Shown: piece after piece, positions 24,419-35,869 of the stretch
Layout: every line of letters starts with the position of its first letter
How positions within the stretch are numbered: position 1 is the first letter of the stretch
Source: Hofstenia miamia
Lineage: Eukaryota > Xenacoelomorpha > Acoela
DNA length: 64,000 nucleotides
NCBI GenBank assembly: GCA_004352715.1
Contig: SCFE01000016.1
Location: forward strand, 1,351,126 to 1,415,125
Direction: 5' to 3'
Made by a program: the position numbers and the translations under genes
The notes under the pieces: generated by a model
Told to the model about the DNA's origin: nothing
The model's database searches: none
The model's input: the letters and a program-made list of their open reading frames with translations, nothing else

Positions 24419-25135
24419 ATGCATACAAGTAATTTAAAGGATCTAAAAATGTTAATTGGGGATAATTTAGCATTTCATTTTTCTGCAAAGGTTGTTTGTT
24501 TAGCAAGAGAAGGCAATGTCCTGTTTATGGCTTTATTACCAAATTCAACCCATCTCTTACAACCTTTAGATGTCAGTGTCTTCTCCTTCAAACTAACATA
24601 GAAGAGAATTTTGGACAACTTTCGAAAGGAAAGTCGCTTTAAGGGATCAATTCAAATTTATTTTCAATAGTATTTTACCACAATTCTGTCAAGAAGTGCA
24701 GACAAATGTAGAAGCCTACTTAAACTCCGAAATTCGTTTAACAGGACTTTAAACAGAGAAGAAGAGCTAAATCTGTTGCCTGATGCCGAGTTTAAGGGAA
24801 GACTGTCTGGTAAAGAAATTAGCAGAACGTTTTTTGATTTTCTGATGAGCAACAGAGGATTACCTAGTGATGAAGGATATTGCCGTGGAAGAGAACGCGG
24901 AAAAAAGATTGTAGATGGAAGACCTATATTGCCAGGTGATTTGGATGAAGATGTAGCAGGAGCTTCAACAAGCAGTCGTAATTCTAACAGTGATGACGAA
25001 TGTGAAAATGGCATGGTGTCGTTTTTGTACTACAGAGGTCCTGACTGGGAGTCCTGCACAAACTGCAAGAAATGGTATTGTGCAAAACGTAATGAAGCCA
25101 CCTACGATCCGTACCATAGGTGTGACTTCAGCTAG
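24419..25135 (+). pseudogene. pogo/Tigger-like DDE transposase, C-terminal half
   Basis: A single frame reads GDNLAFHFSAKVV (second catalytic Asp) and then LLPNSTHLLQPLDVSVF, the signature of DDE_1 transposases of the pogo/Tigger/Jerky group. The frame is broken by TAG at 24599-24601 (Trp to stop by position) and TAG at 24668-24670. It is then open from 24671 to TAG at 25133-25135. The end has a cysteine cluster, SCTNCKKWYC, like the C-terminal zinc-binding tail of many invertebrate Tigger proteins. The N-terminal CENP-B-type DNA-binding domain is absent. Only two stops over 700 bp suggests fairly recent inactivation. Confidence 0.85.
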
Positions 25136-25140
25136 AAACT

Positions 25141-25456
25141 TTTTGCACGATCCAAAGGATTAAAAATTTGCAAGGTGTCGGTATGTACATGTATTACGGT
25201 AAAATAGAACTTGATGAATTCAATTAATAATAAAACCATTTTTTTACATTCATTCTTTATTCATTTATTTAGTCAGTTATTTATTTCAGAAAAATGCATA
25301 TAAAACAAAAATAAAATATTTTCTGTAGAATTTTAACACTGATCCAAATAATCCCCATTTTTGCAAATTTTGAAGTCAAGGCATTATATCTAATATAAAA
25401 AGGTAATTTGGTGGTCGAATTTTTTTCTTTTTTGGATTTTGGTCGCTTTGCAGGCC

Positions 25457-25490
<34 letters not shown>

Positions 25491-26216
25491 GAATTGTTGG
25501 TTCCCAAAAACATCAATGATCTGCGTCAGATCATCAAGTTTCTTACTAAGGTAAGCAAAGCGTTCTGCAACCAAGTGAGCAGTCGGGTAACATACTTGTT
25601 TTGCGAATAAGGACGAATTTCTCTGAAAGCTTTCTTTTTGAAAATTGAGTTTACAGCAAAAACTAGCCATTAGTTTCTTGACATATCCAACTTTGGTGTA
25701 GCAAAGAAATGTTTGGCAAGGATCCTAAAAATGTGCTGTGTATTATGAGCTGGACTTTTTGGAAAATTTTCTACCCATGTATGTCTAGTTTTAGCTGCAA
25801 TCATAGCAATCAACAGGTCGATAATAAATTCATTTCATGTTAACAATGGAGATTGTTCATTCTGCAAACAACAGACAATATACTTGCTTTGATCGTTATA
25901 TTTGATAGAGAACAAATCCCTAATTTAAGATCAAATTTAAAATGAAAATAGTAGAAACATCATTCACCAATTTTATAATTGATTCTATCCAAATATAAAA
26001 TATGAACCAAAGTTCAAATTACCACTGCTAAAAATGCACTTTGAAAATATGATCAAATTATTTTTCAAATATTAAAAAATTTATAAAATAAAACAAAGCC
26101 AATGATAAATAGAAAACAACAACTAGAATCAAATGTTTGAACATACATAAAGTTATTTACAATCAATTTAATTTGTATGCTCTTATATGTTTTAATTCTT
26201 TGTAAGTGTTAATCAC
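25141..26216. other. Intergenic between pogo remnant and paralog B
   Basis: A (TA)n microsatellite lies at about 25458-25487. The 129-codon minus-strand frame 25281-25670 runs through it (IYIYIY), so it is not a reliable gene. Its part above the microsatellite (RFAYLSKKLDDLTQII) is unassigned and might be transposon-derived. Confidence 0.5.
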
Positions 26217-26222
26217 TTTATT
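26217..26222 (-). terminator. Polyadenylation signal of paralog B
   Basis: AATAAA on the minus strand about 180 bp downstream of the paralog B stop codon. It is placed as expected for a short 3' UTR. Confidence 0.5.
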
Positions 26223-26401
26223 TGTAAAACAAAATTAATTAATAAAGAGTAATAATATTTTTCCAAAAATTTAAACTTGAATGATATTACTTATCCCTTT
26301 CTATGACACTTTTTTGTAAAACTTGCAAATTTTATGTGTTTTAAACGATTTTTTTAAATTTCCTTAAACAAGTAATGCCTTCAAATCCCAAATAGCAGTA
26401 A

Positions 26402-27793
26402 TTAAGATCTGTCAATGATGTCATGATGCTGTAGAATGTATTGTCTTGAATCAAATGGAGCATCAAATTTGAATCGAATAGTAAGGTTTCCATTTATTTT
26501 GAATTCAATGTATTCGAATTCAATGAAATAGCGATACTGAGTCGTTCGTTCTAAAATAACTTTCATCACATGATTAGAGGAAATGTGTATTCCCACACAT
26601 TCCATACCCGACTTGTAAGCTATTCCATTCAAATCTCTTTCTAATTTAAGATATTCTGGATAATGCGTAATAAATTCACAAAATCCATAGTCTCTGTTTA
26701 CCAATACCACACTGATCAATTTGTTATAATTCGAAGACCGAGCATGATTTATTTTAGCATAAGTAGTTATTGAATTGCAAATCAGAGGATTTAAAGTCTT
26801 TTCGGCATGCTTCATCAACACTTTTCGGGTCGTGTCACTATAAAGGCAATCTGTTCTACACTTAAAAACCATTACTTTGTTGTAATTTAGGACTAAGAGA
26901 AAATCCAGACACCTTATTTCACTACTCGTGTATAATTCTATGGCCTTTATATTGTCCAAGCTTTCCACCTTGTGAACTATATAGCAGGGAACATCGAAAT
27001 CTTCATGCATATCTACCGTTATTTCTAAATCACTTGTTTCACAAACCACCAGATTACCTAAAAGTCTCAATTTTTCCACTGAGAACTGACATGAAGTAAG
27101 CAGTTTTAGAGTCATTTTTACAAAATACTTATTACTTGTTTTTCTATAATCAATTCTAGAGAATATATTTTTGTTTGAACTTCTCCTTTCATAAGCAAGA
27201 TATGTCCGAGACATTTTGCAGTTCATTTCTTTGCAGAAAATTGGTTCGACGACTACCTCCATCTTAAATCCATGAAGTGAGACATCACTTTTCGTCTTAA
27301 CATCAACGCTATTGAGCTTTAGTTTCAAATAGGAGTATTTTACGAAAATTCTCCGTATCAAATTATTCTCATGCACAAAGTTAGAAATTTCTTTCTGTTC
27401 TTCTTCGCTAGAATTGTTGGACTTAAGATGAAGTGTTAAAGACATGAAATCTTCAACTGTAATTCCCATATTTGCAGTACATAGAATGTTATTTCCCTGT
27501 ATTAAAAATGCCTGTGGCCAAATTTTTAGTGAAACTTTTAAATATGAATCATTTCTAGGCAGCCAAATGTAACTGTCATTGGCAGCACTTTCACTGTTAT
27601 ATTTGATATTTATCAGTTTGCAATAGGCAGAGACTTTCATCCAAACAAAACTTTTACAATCTTCATTTTCGTCACAGGATTCAGAGCACTGGACCACCGA
27701 GAGCTTCACTGCAGTTTTTAGCACAACTGCATTTTCAATTGAAAATGGATTTGTAGTTGAAATCAGATGCCATATTAAAAGTGTTCTAAACAT
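26402..27793 (-). CDS. Secreted PAN/Apple-like cysteine-rich protein, paralog B
   Basis: Intronless 463-codon frame on the minus strand, ending at 26402. A short signal-like N-terminus (about residues 1-18, LLIWHLISTTNPFS) precedes the PAN-like pattern C36, C40, C46, C58, with the same spacing as paralog A (C-x3-C-x5-C-x11-C). Colinear shared blocks follow: LHGFKMEV, NCKMSRTYLAY, NLVVCETSD, MHEDFDVPCY, FKCRTDCL, NRDYGFCEF and MECVGIHIS. All 16 cysteines of A have a counterpart. Conservation is spread over the whole length, including the region outside the PAN-like part, and both frames are open, which argues for selection on the proteins. A polyadenylation signal (AATAAA, minus strand) lies at 26217-26222, about 180 bp after the stop. 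Likely an extracellular ligand- or carbohydrate-binding protein by analogy with PAN domains; that is inference only. Confidence 0.88.
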   Translation of the reverse strand: MFRTLLIWHLISTTNPFSIENAVVLKTAVKLSVVQCSESCDENEDCKSFVWMKVSAYCKLINIKYNSESAANDSYIWLPRNDSYLKVSLKIWPQAFLIQGNNILCTANMGITVEDFMSLTLHLKSNNSSEEEQKEISNFVHENNLIRRIFVKYSYLKLKLNSVDVKTKSDVSLHGFKMEVVVEPIFCKEMNCKMSRTYLAYERRSSNKNIFSRIDYRKTSNKYFVKMTLKLLTSCQFSVEKLRLLGNLVVCETSDLEITVDMHEDFDVPCYIVHKVESLDNIKAIELYTSSEIRCLDFLLVLNYNKVMVFKCRTDCLYSDTTRKVLMKHAEKTLNPLICNSITTYAKINHARSSNYNKLISVVLVNRDYGFCEFITHYPEYLKLERDLNGIAYKSGMECVGIHISSNHVMKVILERTTQYRYFIEFEYIEFKINGNLTIRFKFDAPFDSRQYILQHHDIIDRS

Positions 27794-29560
27794 GATTTAT
27801 TGCGATTATGGGTATACTGAGACTGTCCTGCAATATTGATGAGTTACAGTCACAAGTACACCGTCATGTCTTTACTAATTCATTTTCAAGGTCCCAATCC
27901 GGTCATTGTTTTAATCGATTCACACTATTTACACAACGCGGATGGATTTGAAAAATTAATGGCATCCTTTCTGGTGCTTACTGTCTTGACGGTATTTAAA
28001 TAGAAACTTTTCAATATAATTCATAATCAAGAATCGTTTTGTGAATTTCACTTCACGAAATAATTGTGAGAAAATATATCACTAAGAGTCTTACAATTAC
28101 TAGTTTAGCAGCTGTTGTTTCTAAGAATTTTGCAGCTATTATAATCAATAGTTGCGCAAATCACAATCATTTTGGAGAGAATCAGTCCTTTTAACTGCTA
28201 TTATTGCTGATGTAAAAAAAGTGTATTACACTAACTGAAAATGCTATCCGATGCAGAGCAAATCTTCGACAAATTGATAATTTATTTCTCTTAAATTAAA
28301 CTATTGCTGAGATAAACGCACGCGCTATAGCTATGTTCAAACTATGCAATATAGTTAAACCTCGGTCGTTTTAGATATACTTAGGAAAAAATATTAAAAT
28401 CCATGCAATCGTATAATTACATCCATGTATTTCCGGGCATTTTCTTCCCGTAAAGCTCTTAACAAGAGCAATAGCATTCTTGTAGCTCCATAATCCTTAG
28501 GTAGAAAGTTAATTTTTTCTCATTAAAGATTATAACCCAGAGATGGAATCGACTATCAACTTGGAATTTTCCGGCCTATAGTCGCCTTGGAATTTCCAAT
28601 AAATAGCTGTAGTTTTATCAAGTATTTTATGGCCAAAATTGTAAAGTATATATATTGTTTTATCTGGTAATCGGCAATTAATTTCAATTAAAAGTATAGA
28701 TTTAGAAAGATTTTATTGCTTCAACGGTCTACAATTGTGTATTTATGTTTGACACATGTGATGGACTTGACTGCTATTAGCAGATGCAGATAATAGTGAG
28801 CCCCCATAGTCGTTATTTAGCCAATTTGCAAATCAGCCATGCAAACCTTAGGTATACAAGTCTTCAAACAGCACTGCTGTTAACAACGTAGTAGTAGTAG
28901 TAGTAGTAGCAACCAAGTATTGTTTAAAACAGCAAATAGAATTAACATATATTGGCATACTATATATATTAGTCAAACTCTATCAATGTCTTTGAACCCC
29001 CTCCACAGCTCATCAAAGACAGTCAGAATTCAGACCAGTGCTGAAACATCAACAACCTCATTGATAGAGGGTGTTTCAGTTCATTCTCAGGTGTCATATT
29101 ACAATTGTTTTGTGTGTTGTGTGTTATGCAAATTTTTAAATTCTCATTTCTCATTGTTTTTTATCTTCTGGAATGGATGATCAACTTTTGATTTGGTACA
29201 ATTTACAAAATATTTACAAAGCACAGGATATTACAATATTAGATTATTTGTATAGTGATCCAGGCTTGTTACCCTAAATTCCAATGAAGCTTAGGTTCTA
29301 TAATGCTTTTGTTCATGCTTATATGTTTGATAGTATGCTTTCTGTGTTGTATGTTTCATATATATTTAATCCATTTAAAAATTCGCCTTGAAATTACTGT
29401 ATAGAAGTTATTTTTAATAGCCTCTTTCACACTGCTAAAAAAACATTGTGATTGAAACCTAGCTACAAATTTTTTATCTATCCTAAGGATTATGTAAGAA
29501 AATATCGAAGCTGTTAACAGCACAATTGGAGGCCCTGTGCATATATTAAATATGTCTATA
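27794..29560. other. Upstream region of paralog B, no gene recognised
   Basis: Should contain the paralog B promoter; no clear TATA was seen. A (GTA)7 microsatellite lies at 28888-28908. Confidence 0.5.
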
Positions 29561-30890
29561 TCAGGGTTTTACTATCCTGCCAAATGAAAATCAAATACCG
29601 AAAATGTCCAAGCCTGATAATAAAATTATAAGCTTTTCAGGCCGGTGACCATAAAATCTGTTGCAGCTAGGTTCTTAGATTCTATTTTTGTTGTATTGCA
29701 TTCCAAAGAGCTAGATAATGGTGTTGATCCTAATTAATTTGCTTATAAACAAGACAGGTCAACGACCGATGCTTTAATATATCTAGTTGATAAAGTAGTT
29801 TCAGGACTAATTTCCAAAGAGACAATAGTTGTAAATGTGGCATTTTGGATTATAGTAGCGCTTTTAACACTGTTCTACAAAATCAAATGGTCAATAGATT
29901 TTGTTTACGTTCGCCATAAATGGCTAAATAGACGTAGAGTTACATATCAAACTTTAATCAATGCTTAAAAATTTCCAAAAAAAGTATACAGAGAAAATAA
30001 CACTAAGTGTAGGAGTACCTCAAGGGACACCTGTCCGGTGTATTATTTATACATCTTACACATGAAATTGGTACAGACTGTTTATCGTATATTTTAAATT
30101 CTGATATTGTAAGATACATGTTTTACCAATATACTTACCAATTCGCAATTTAAAACAGATGTATGGCAAACAAAAGAAAATATTAAGGATATGAAAAGAC
30201 TTTCAAGAGAAAATAATCTCATAATTAATTAGAATAAATTGCTTTTGCACATCATAATATAAACAGCCAAATATAAGTAGCACAGATTATGGTAATTTTA
30301 AGTTTCCCTCTGTGAAACAAGCAAAATATTAGTGTATTGTATTGAATAATGATATTGGTTTGAATGACCAGGTAGATGCTGTCACTAGAAAAGCTTTATA
30401 AATATATTCTTACAACAAAATTCTTAATAGAATTTCTAGTACCAGCTAAAAAATGGCTCATTTTTAAGATATATATTCATCCAATTTGTCTATATGCATC
30501 TGTGGTTTGGGCACCTGGAATAACAACAATCTTAAAACATTAAGTAAACCAATTAAGCTATATTCAAAAACAGTGAAATTTAATAAGTATGAGCTTATTT
30601 CGGACTTTAAATGAAATTTTTAAAAATTATGCAATGAAAATCTACGCACACAAACTTTTTCCCATGTATAAAAGAATAAAGTTTTCGAAAAGTCAAACAA
30701 GAACAAAGATGTTATTTGAAAAAATGAATGATAAGAGATACTCAAAAACAGTCCTACTTGCAGTTTAAAAATATATTAACTCTGAAACACTCCCCCAGTT
30801 CCTATAGTAAACTATCAATTTTGAATAGATCCAATTTTCCATTTTACTGGGCACTTTCTGCTGTGTACATGAATTAAAGCTTGGATATAT
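29560..30890 (+). mobile_element. LINE reverse-transcriptase remnant (plus strand)
   Basis: Broken frames read AYKQDRSTTDALIYLVDKVV (RT motif GFRKGRSTxDAI, about 29745) and then LSVGVPQGTPVRCIIYT (motif GVPQGTILGP, about 30005). LCLYASVVWAPGITT (about 30490, broken) corresponds to the later CCAVWG-type block. This order is colinear with a CR1/Jockey ORF2 read left to right. There are many stops and frameshifts. It is the only plus-strand LINE fragment I found in the window. Confidence 0.75.
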
Positions 30891-31941
30891 ATGAGGGCTG
30901 TGCTGGTACGGGTTTAACCGCGGGTACTATAATTAGGGGTACGGGTAAATAAATTGGATCAATCTGCTATCGAGTCTAATGTCCATGTATCTCATGTATA
31001 TTTAAGGCGCCGTATATATCCAATCAACACTCAATTATATAATAGGGAAACACGTGTACCATGACCTCCTTTGAAAATACAGTTCAACAAGCAACTATTT
31101 AAAATATCTGTTTTATTATTGTTCTAATGTTAACCATTAATATCTACACGAGCAAATCTTAGATAAAATATAGTCATCATTTGAGACTGGGTACTATGAC
31201 TCCAACATCCGAGCTCCATAACCACCAGACAATTTTTCGAATTGAAAGCAAATATAGTTGTAGAATTTACTAAGTATATAAATGTTGAGATTTCAAGCTG
31301 TTAAATTGAAAAACAGTATTATTTTCATAACATACAGGCTATAGAATTATAGCACAATAAAAGTGGTCTAGCAAGTGTATGCATCACTTTATCATCCAAT
31401 CATTTCTGCATCATAATAAAAGTCCAAATGTTTCTCATTCTTGTTGTTCCAGCAACAGCAGGGATGGATAAATTTCTACAATCTCTTCGAGCTCATGGAA
31501 CCCATAGTTGACTATGTTGAATTAAATTATTGTTCAAGGCAACTAAGCTATGCGACATGATAAGCATGTTACTTATTGTGTAGTACTCAAGTGACATTAT
31601 AAAATCAGCATACTGAGCTAATGAGGGAATAGCATATATTCAAGTAATAATTAAGTTTATTTCGTAGCAAAAATGATAAGTAGAAATCTACCTTTTATAA
31701 TGATAGAAATAAATATTTTTGAAAAAAATTTATGAACGAACATTCACTTATTTGTTGACATATTTCCATTTATCATTTCTGAATAAATAACAGTGTCTTG
31801 AAAAATGCAAGGGTCATGGTACCCGTGTTTTCTGTATATAAAAATGAAGACGAACTTATCAGAACAAATTTGTATTTATCGTACATATTCGGTTCGTGTG
31901 AGTTGTTTTAGCAGACCGCTGTCGCTGTTAATTAATTAATC

Positions 31942-32058
31942 ATGGTGGTTGTTGTTCAATTAAGTGTTAAATCAATCAATTCCCCATTCTTATCGATGAT
32001 TGCACTCGCCGTGGACGCCTTGATAACTCACTGGATAGGAAGGCAAAATATGAGTTAG
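31942..32058 (+). CDS. Short ORF in duplicated unit, copy 1 (doubtful)
   Basis: ATG to TAG, 38 codons, starting MVVVVQLSVK and containing SMIALAVDALITHWIG, a hydrophobic stretch. A TATATAAAA box lies about 100 bp upstream. The frame is kept in the second copy with two amino-acid changes. With so few differences this is weak evidence of selection. It could be a micropeptide, part of a non-coding RNA, or chance. Confidence 0.2.
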   Translation: MVVVVQLSVKSINSPFLSMIALAVDALITHWIGRQNMS

Positions 32059-32484
32059 TTCTAAATGTGGCCAATGTTCAAAGCATTTGAATAAATTGTC
32101 AAATCAAAGAAACTTGTATATTTTTCACAATAATTAATAAATAATTAAAATAATAATGAGCTAATGAGGGAATAGCATATATTCAAGTAATAATTAAGTT
32201 TATTTCGTAGCAAAAATGATAAGTAGAAATCTACCTTTTATAATGATAGAAATAAATATTTTTGAAAAAAATTTATGAACGAACATTCACTTATTTGTTG
32301 ACATATTTCCATTTATCATTTCTGAATAAATAACAGTGTCTTGAAAAATGCAAGGGTCATGGTACCCGTGTTTTCTGTATATAAAAATGAAGACGAACTT
32401 ATCAGAACAAATTTGTATTTATCGTACATATTCGGTTCGGGTGAGTTGTTTCAGCAGACCGCTGTCGCTGTTAATTAATTAATC

Positions 32485-32601
32485 ATGGTGGTTCTTGTTC
32501 AATTAAGTGTTAAATCAATCAATTCCCCATTCTTATCGATGATTGCATTCGCCGTGGACGCCTTGATAACTCACTGGATAGGAAGGCAAAATATGAGTTA
32601 G
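32485..32601 (+). CDS. Short ORF in duplicated unit, copy 2 (doubtful)
   Basis: Same 38-codon frame as at 31942, with Val-to-Leu at residue 4 and Leu-to-Phe at residue 22. The open frame and TATA spacing are retained. Confidence 0.2.
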   Translation: MVVLVQLSVKSINSPFLSMIAFAVDALITHWIGRQNMS

Positions 32602-33059
32602 TTCTAAATGTGGCCAATGTTCAAAGCATTTGAATAAATTGTCAAATCAAAGAAACTTGTATATTTTTCACAATAATTAATAAATAATTAAAATAATAAT
32701 AAAATAAATTATTTATTATTATAGTAAAAATTAAAAAAAATAAGGCTTAAATTTCTTTATTTTTCAAAGTCTTTTCTTTCAAAGCACTCTTTTTTACAAA
32801 ATTTTTTATCATGCAATTAATTGACGTAAATTTTCGATTGCAAGTTGAACAAAACATGAAAGAATGCAGTCTTCTCTGCAGCAAATCAGCCTAAACATTT
32901 CAATGAAGAGAAGATTGACATCATTACTTTGAATACGTTTTGTAACGGTGGTTATAGGGTTCTAAAAAATAGAGTCAAACAATTCCAAGATAGGATACAA
33001 TATTAAACATATCAATGCTTGGTTTTTGTAAATTTAAACGCTCTGCATTGACAGAAAGT

Positions 33060-34440
33060 CATCAATGTCGGTTTCATCTATATTGATAGAGCCTCCAGAA
33101 GTTAGCGAATTTTTTCAACCAGTACACCCAGTCTGTTTTAAGAGTGAATGGCAAATATAGCCAGCAACAAAGTAACACATATTCTTCTCTTCATTGCCAA
33201 GTAATTTGGCATCAGAAAATTTTATCAGGCTAATCATATTGCTGGCATCATTTGCAATTTCATTTGAGGGAGCTTTTGAAGTAAAGTTTTCATTACAGTC
33301 CTTTAAATCAAAAGAAGTATGGTGGCTTAAAGAGGATATTTTGATTTTTATTTTAGTTTCAAAGATTTGTTTTACTGAACCGTAAAATTTTCCACCAGAA
33401 GACTGCCGAATCCAAGAAAATCCCTGTTCGAGCCTATCTGATCGTAATTTACCAAGCAAAACAAATTCAAAATTGCAATAGTTAATTAATTGTCTACTTA
33501 ACAAGATAAGCGCATTACATGATTGGCGAAAAGATGAAAAATTTTCAAGTGTAAGAGTGCTGCTACTTTATGTATGCCAAATACATAACCAAGTACTAAA
33601 TTTAGACAAAAAGTCCAATTTCCAATCATCGATCCCTCTTACAGGATAAAACCAAGAGTTTGATTTTTGCAAGCCTTTATGAGCAGAGCGTACACGTACA
33701 TTGACAATGCTCAAACATTTTAAAAACAACACAATGAAAGCTATTGTACCTTCCCAGTTGTAACTACGAGAAGCATTATAAAATTTGAGTCCAGCTAGTG
33801 TAGATTCAGAGAGAACACTCAGTGCAATTTTTGTTGAGGTTCTCAGAATAGATTTTGGATAAAAAGATCTGAAGTTAGTTTATGCTCAATCCTTAGTGGT
33901 AAATTTCTTTCTAGATCATAAAGAAGCTTAACATGATTAAAATCAGCAATCAGATAGCTTTTACCAAAAATTCCGAAAATTCGAACAGTTCTTTTCTTTG
34001 AAATATATTATAGACATTTTTTATGTCAAAGAGTAGGTAAACATTAACATCGAGTCCGAAATCGGCTAATGTGACAAATGCTTTAAAGTAACTCCTCATC
34101 AAATATTGAGATAAAAAGATTTATTATCAGCAAGGTTATCAAACATCAAGCAAACAACATTGTAATTCAAAGATAGTAACATTCTCATAACGTCTAGAAA
34201 CATAATATGCAACATCTGTGAAGTAAGAACATTTTTGGGGACCATTTGAACATCTCTGTAATTCCTTGATGTGAAAGATACAATCAAACAATGCACAGTT
34301 CTAGCTACGCAATCATCACGAATGAGGCCATAAAATTGGCCATATGAGAATTCACATTTTTGTGAACAGTAGATTTCATCTAGTATTCAAAATGACAAGC
34401 TGTCTTGGAAAAAAGATTGATTTTGAAATGTAATCCTTAG
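33060..34440 (-). pseudogene. P-element/THAP9-like transposase remnant
   Basis: Reading the minus strand: ILDEIYCSQKCEFSYG (about 34390, with the catalytic-type Asp of the RNase-H-like domain), then YRDVQMVPKNVLTSQM, NVVCLMFDNLADNKSFY, then in shifted frames KLLYDLERNLPLR, TLAGLKFYNASRSYNWEGT and VRVRSAHKGLQKSNSWFYP. The last part, VLLGKLRSDRLEQGFSWIRQ and GGKFYGSVKQIFE (33115-33504), matches the C-terminal P-transposase domain. The N-terminal THAP zinc finger is missing. Several stops and at least two frameshifts make it inactive. P-like elements are widespread in animals, so this is not by itself a sign of transfer. Confidence 0.85.
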
Positions 34441-34679
34441 TTCTGGAAAAAATTTTCTTGGAAATATTTAGTGCCCATCTTAATTACACATCAGTTTTCT
34501 TAAAAAGCGTCTTTTATATCAGTAGATAACATAGTTGCATAGTTTATGTGACTCATTATAAATGCATGAAAATGAATTATTGCATTACCATCATTAACAT
34601 GTTTCTTATACCGATGGCTAATTTTCAAACTATTGAATTAACGTGAGATTCAAAATTTAGCTTAGAATATAAAAATTAC

Positions 34680-35060
34680 TCCTAAGTACTAAAAATTATC
34701 TACAGTCGGAATGCTAGTATTATTGAGATTAAGAGATAAGGCTGAAACAGCGTAATTATTTTTAGTGGGCTGCAAAGTACAAAATTCAGTTTTATCTTCA
34801 TTTATAAGCAACCTGTGCATCCTGAAATACGTACATAATTTGTTACAATTTAATGCTAAAGCTTCAATTGCCATATGCAGACTTATTATCGCTTAATATG
34901 CATGTGTCATCGGCGTATTGAATTAAATTTCAATCAGTTGTCCTGTGCATATAGTTTACATATATACTGGAAAAAGGGACCAAGAATTGTTCCTTGAGGA
35001 ACACCATTATTAACAGGCAGCCAATCTGAAAAAACATCGCCATCTTTCATCTCTGATATC
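34680..35060 (-). mobile_element. LINE reverse-transcriptase fragment
   Basis: The minus strand reads LPVNNGVPQGTILGPFFQYI (about 35015) and, after decay of the YADD box, LCTYFRMHRLLINEDKTEFC (34689-34874), the RT segment that follows YADDT in CR1/Jockey LINEs. Confidence 0.8.
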
Positions 35061-35559
35061 TATGCTTCATAATAAATGATGTACACTTCCTTATATATGT
35101 ATTTCGTTTAAAACAAATAAATGTGTAATATTAATGCAAACGAGGCTATCGAAGCTGTAAGTACTGGGTAATTCTTTACCATGTAGCGTTGTGTATGCTA
35201 TGTGACATAACAGGCTGTTTCTGTTGTTGGTTGTGTGAAGACTCACACAATGGTAAGTCTGGGGTCTCTAGCGCAACATTAATAGAGATAACCTATATTT
35301 TCTCATTATTACACATATAAACCCGCATCAATTTTTGTCATATTTGAAAGACCATACACTCTAAACGATTTTGCCATAAAGTAATGGAAAACACGAGAAT
35401 TTGGTAATATATAGATTCTAGTAAAAAAATAATAATAATTTATTTTAAACCCCTGTACTTTACAAAAAAGCATAAAATACTTATTAAGGTTTAAAGTAAA
35501 TTGTTTTTCTATAATTCCACTTAGTTGCAAATGGATATTACTTAGTTACATACTTTATT

Positions 35560-35715
35560 CTTTGAATATCAAAATACGTTTTTCTCGTGATAGTTCAAAT
35601 TTAGTTTTTTTCCTAAATCCTTTAAAATTAGATTCTTCTTTAATTTCAGGTGAAAATTTGTACCATAGATCTATACCGTAATTGATGAAACAGTTTTTTA
35701 TGAAGAAGAAGAAAA
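35560..35715 (-). mobile_element. LINE ORF2 C-terminal tail fragment
   Basis: The minus strand reads FINYGIDLWYKFSPEIKEES followed by NFKGFRKKTKFEL, the GxxLWNSLPxEIK ... FKxxLK tail of CR1/Jockey ORF2. It lies upstream of, and is not colinear with, the RT piece at 34680-35060. Confidence 0.6.
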
Positions 35716-35869
35716 AATGTATACTTAGAGGTTATCTTGGCAATATATTATATACTGGTAGCAACTCTGAATGCGTAAAAAATGTACAACAAAAACATTA
35801 CAAAATAAAATATTGCGCTCTTGGGCTACGGCGTTTTATTTCTGTTGGTTGAACAATCCAGATTATAAA

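Larger units (their letters stand above)
23950..25140 (+). mobile_element. pogo/Tigger-like DNA transposon, decayed
   Basis: The left part has CTCGCTATTAGCGAA (about 23961), like the Tigger terminal CCTCGCTTATCGCG. A transposase remnant follows at 24419-25135. The right terminus was not found. The first part of the transposase (helix-turn-helix) is missing, so the copy is internally deleted or 5' truncated. Confidence 0.6.
31614..32699 (+). repeat. Tandem duplication, two 543-bp units
   Basis: 31614-32156 is repeated at 32157-32699 with a period of exactly 543 and only a handful of substitutions (for example TTCGTGTGAG/TTCGGGTGAG and GCACTCGCC/GCATTCGCC). No N separates the units, so this is a likely real recent duplication. 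Each unit holds a TATATAAAA box, a TTAATTAATTAAT palindromic stretch and a 38-codon frame (31942-32058 and 32485-32601). Confidence 0.92.

Noticed and set aside
25281-25670. 129-codon minus-strand frame
   Set aside because: It reads through a (TA)n microsatellite (IYIYIY) and has no recognised domain.
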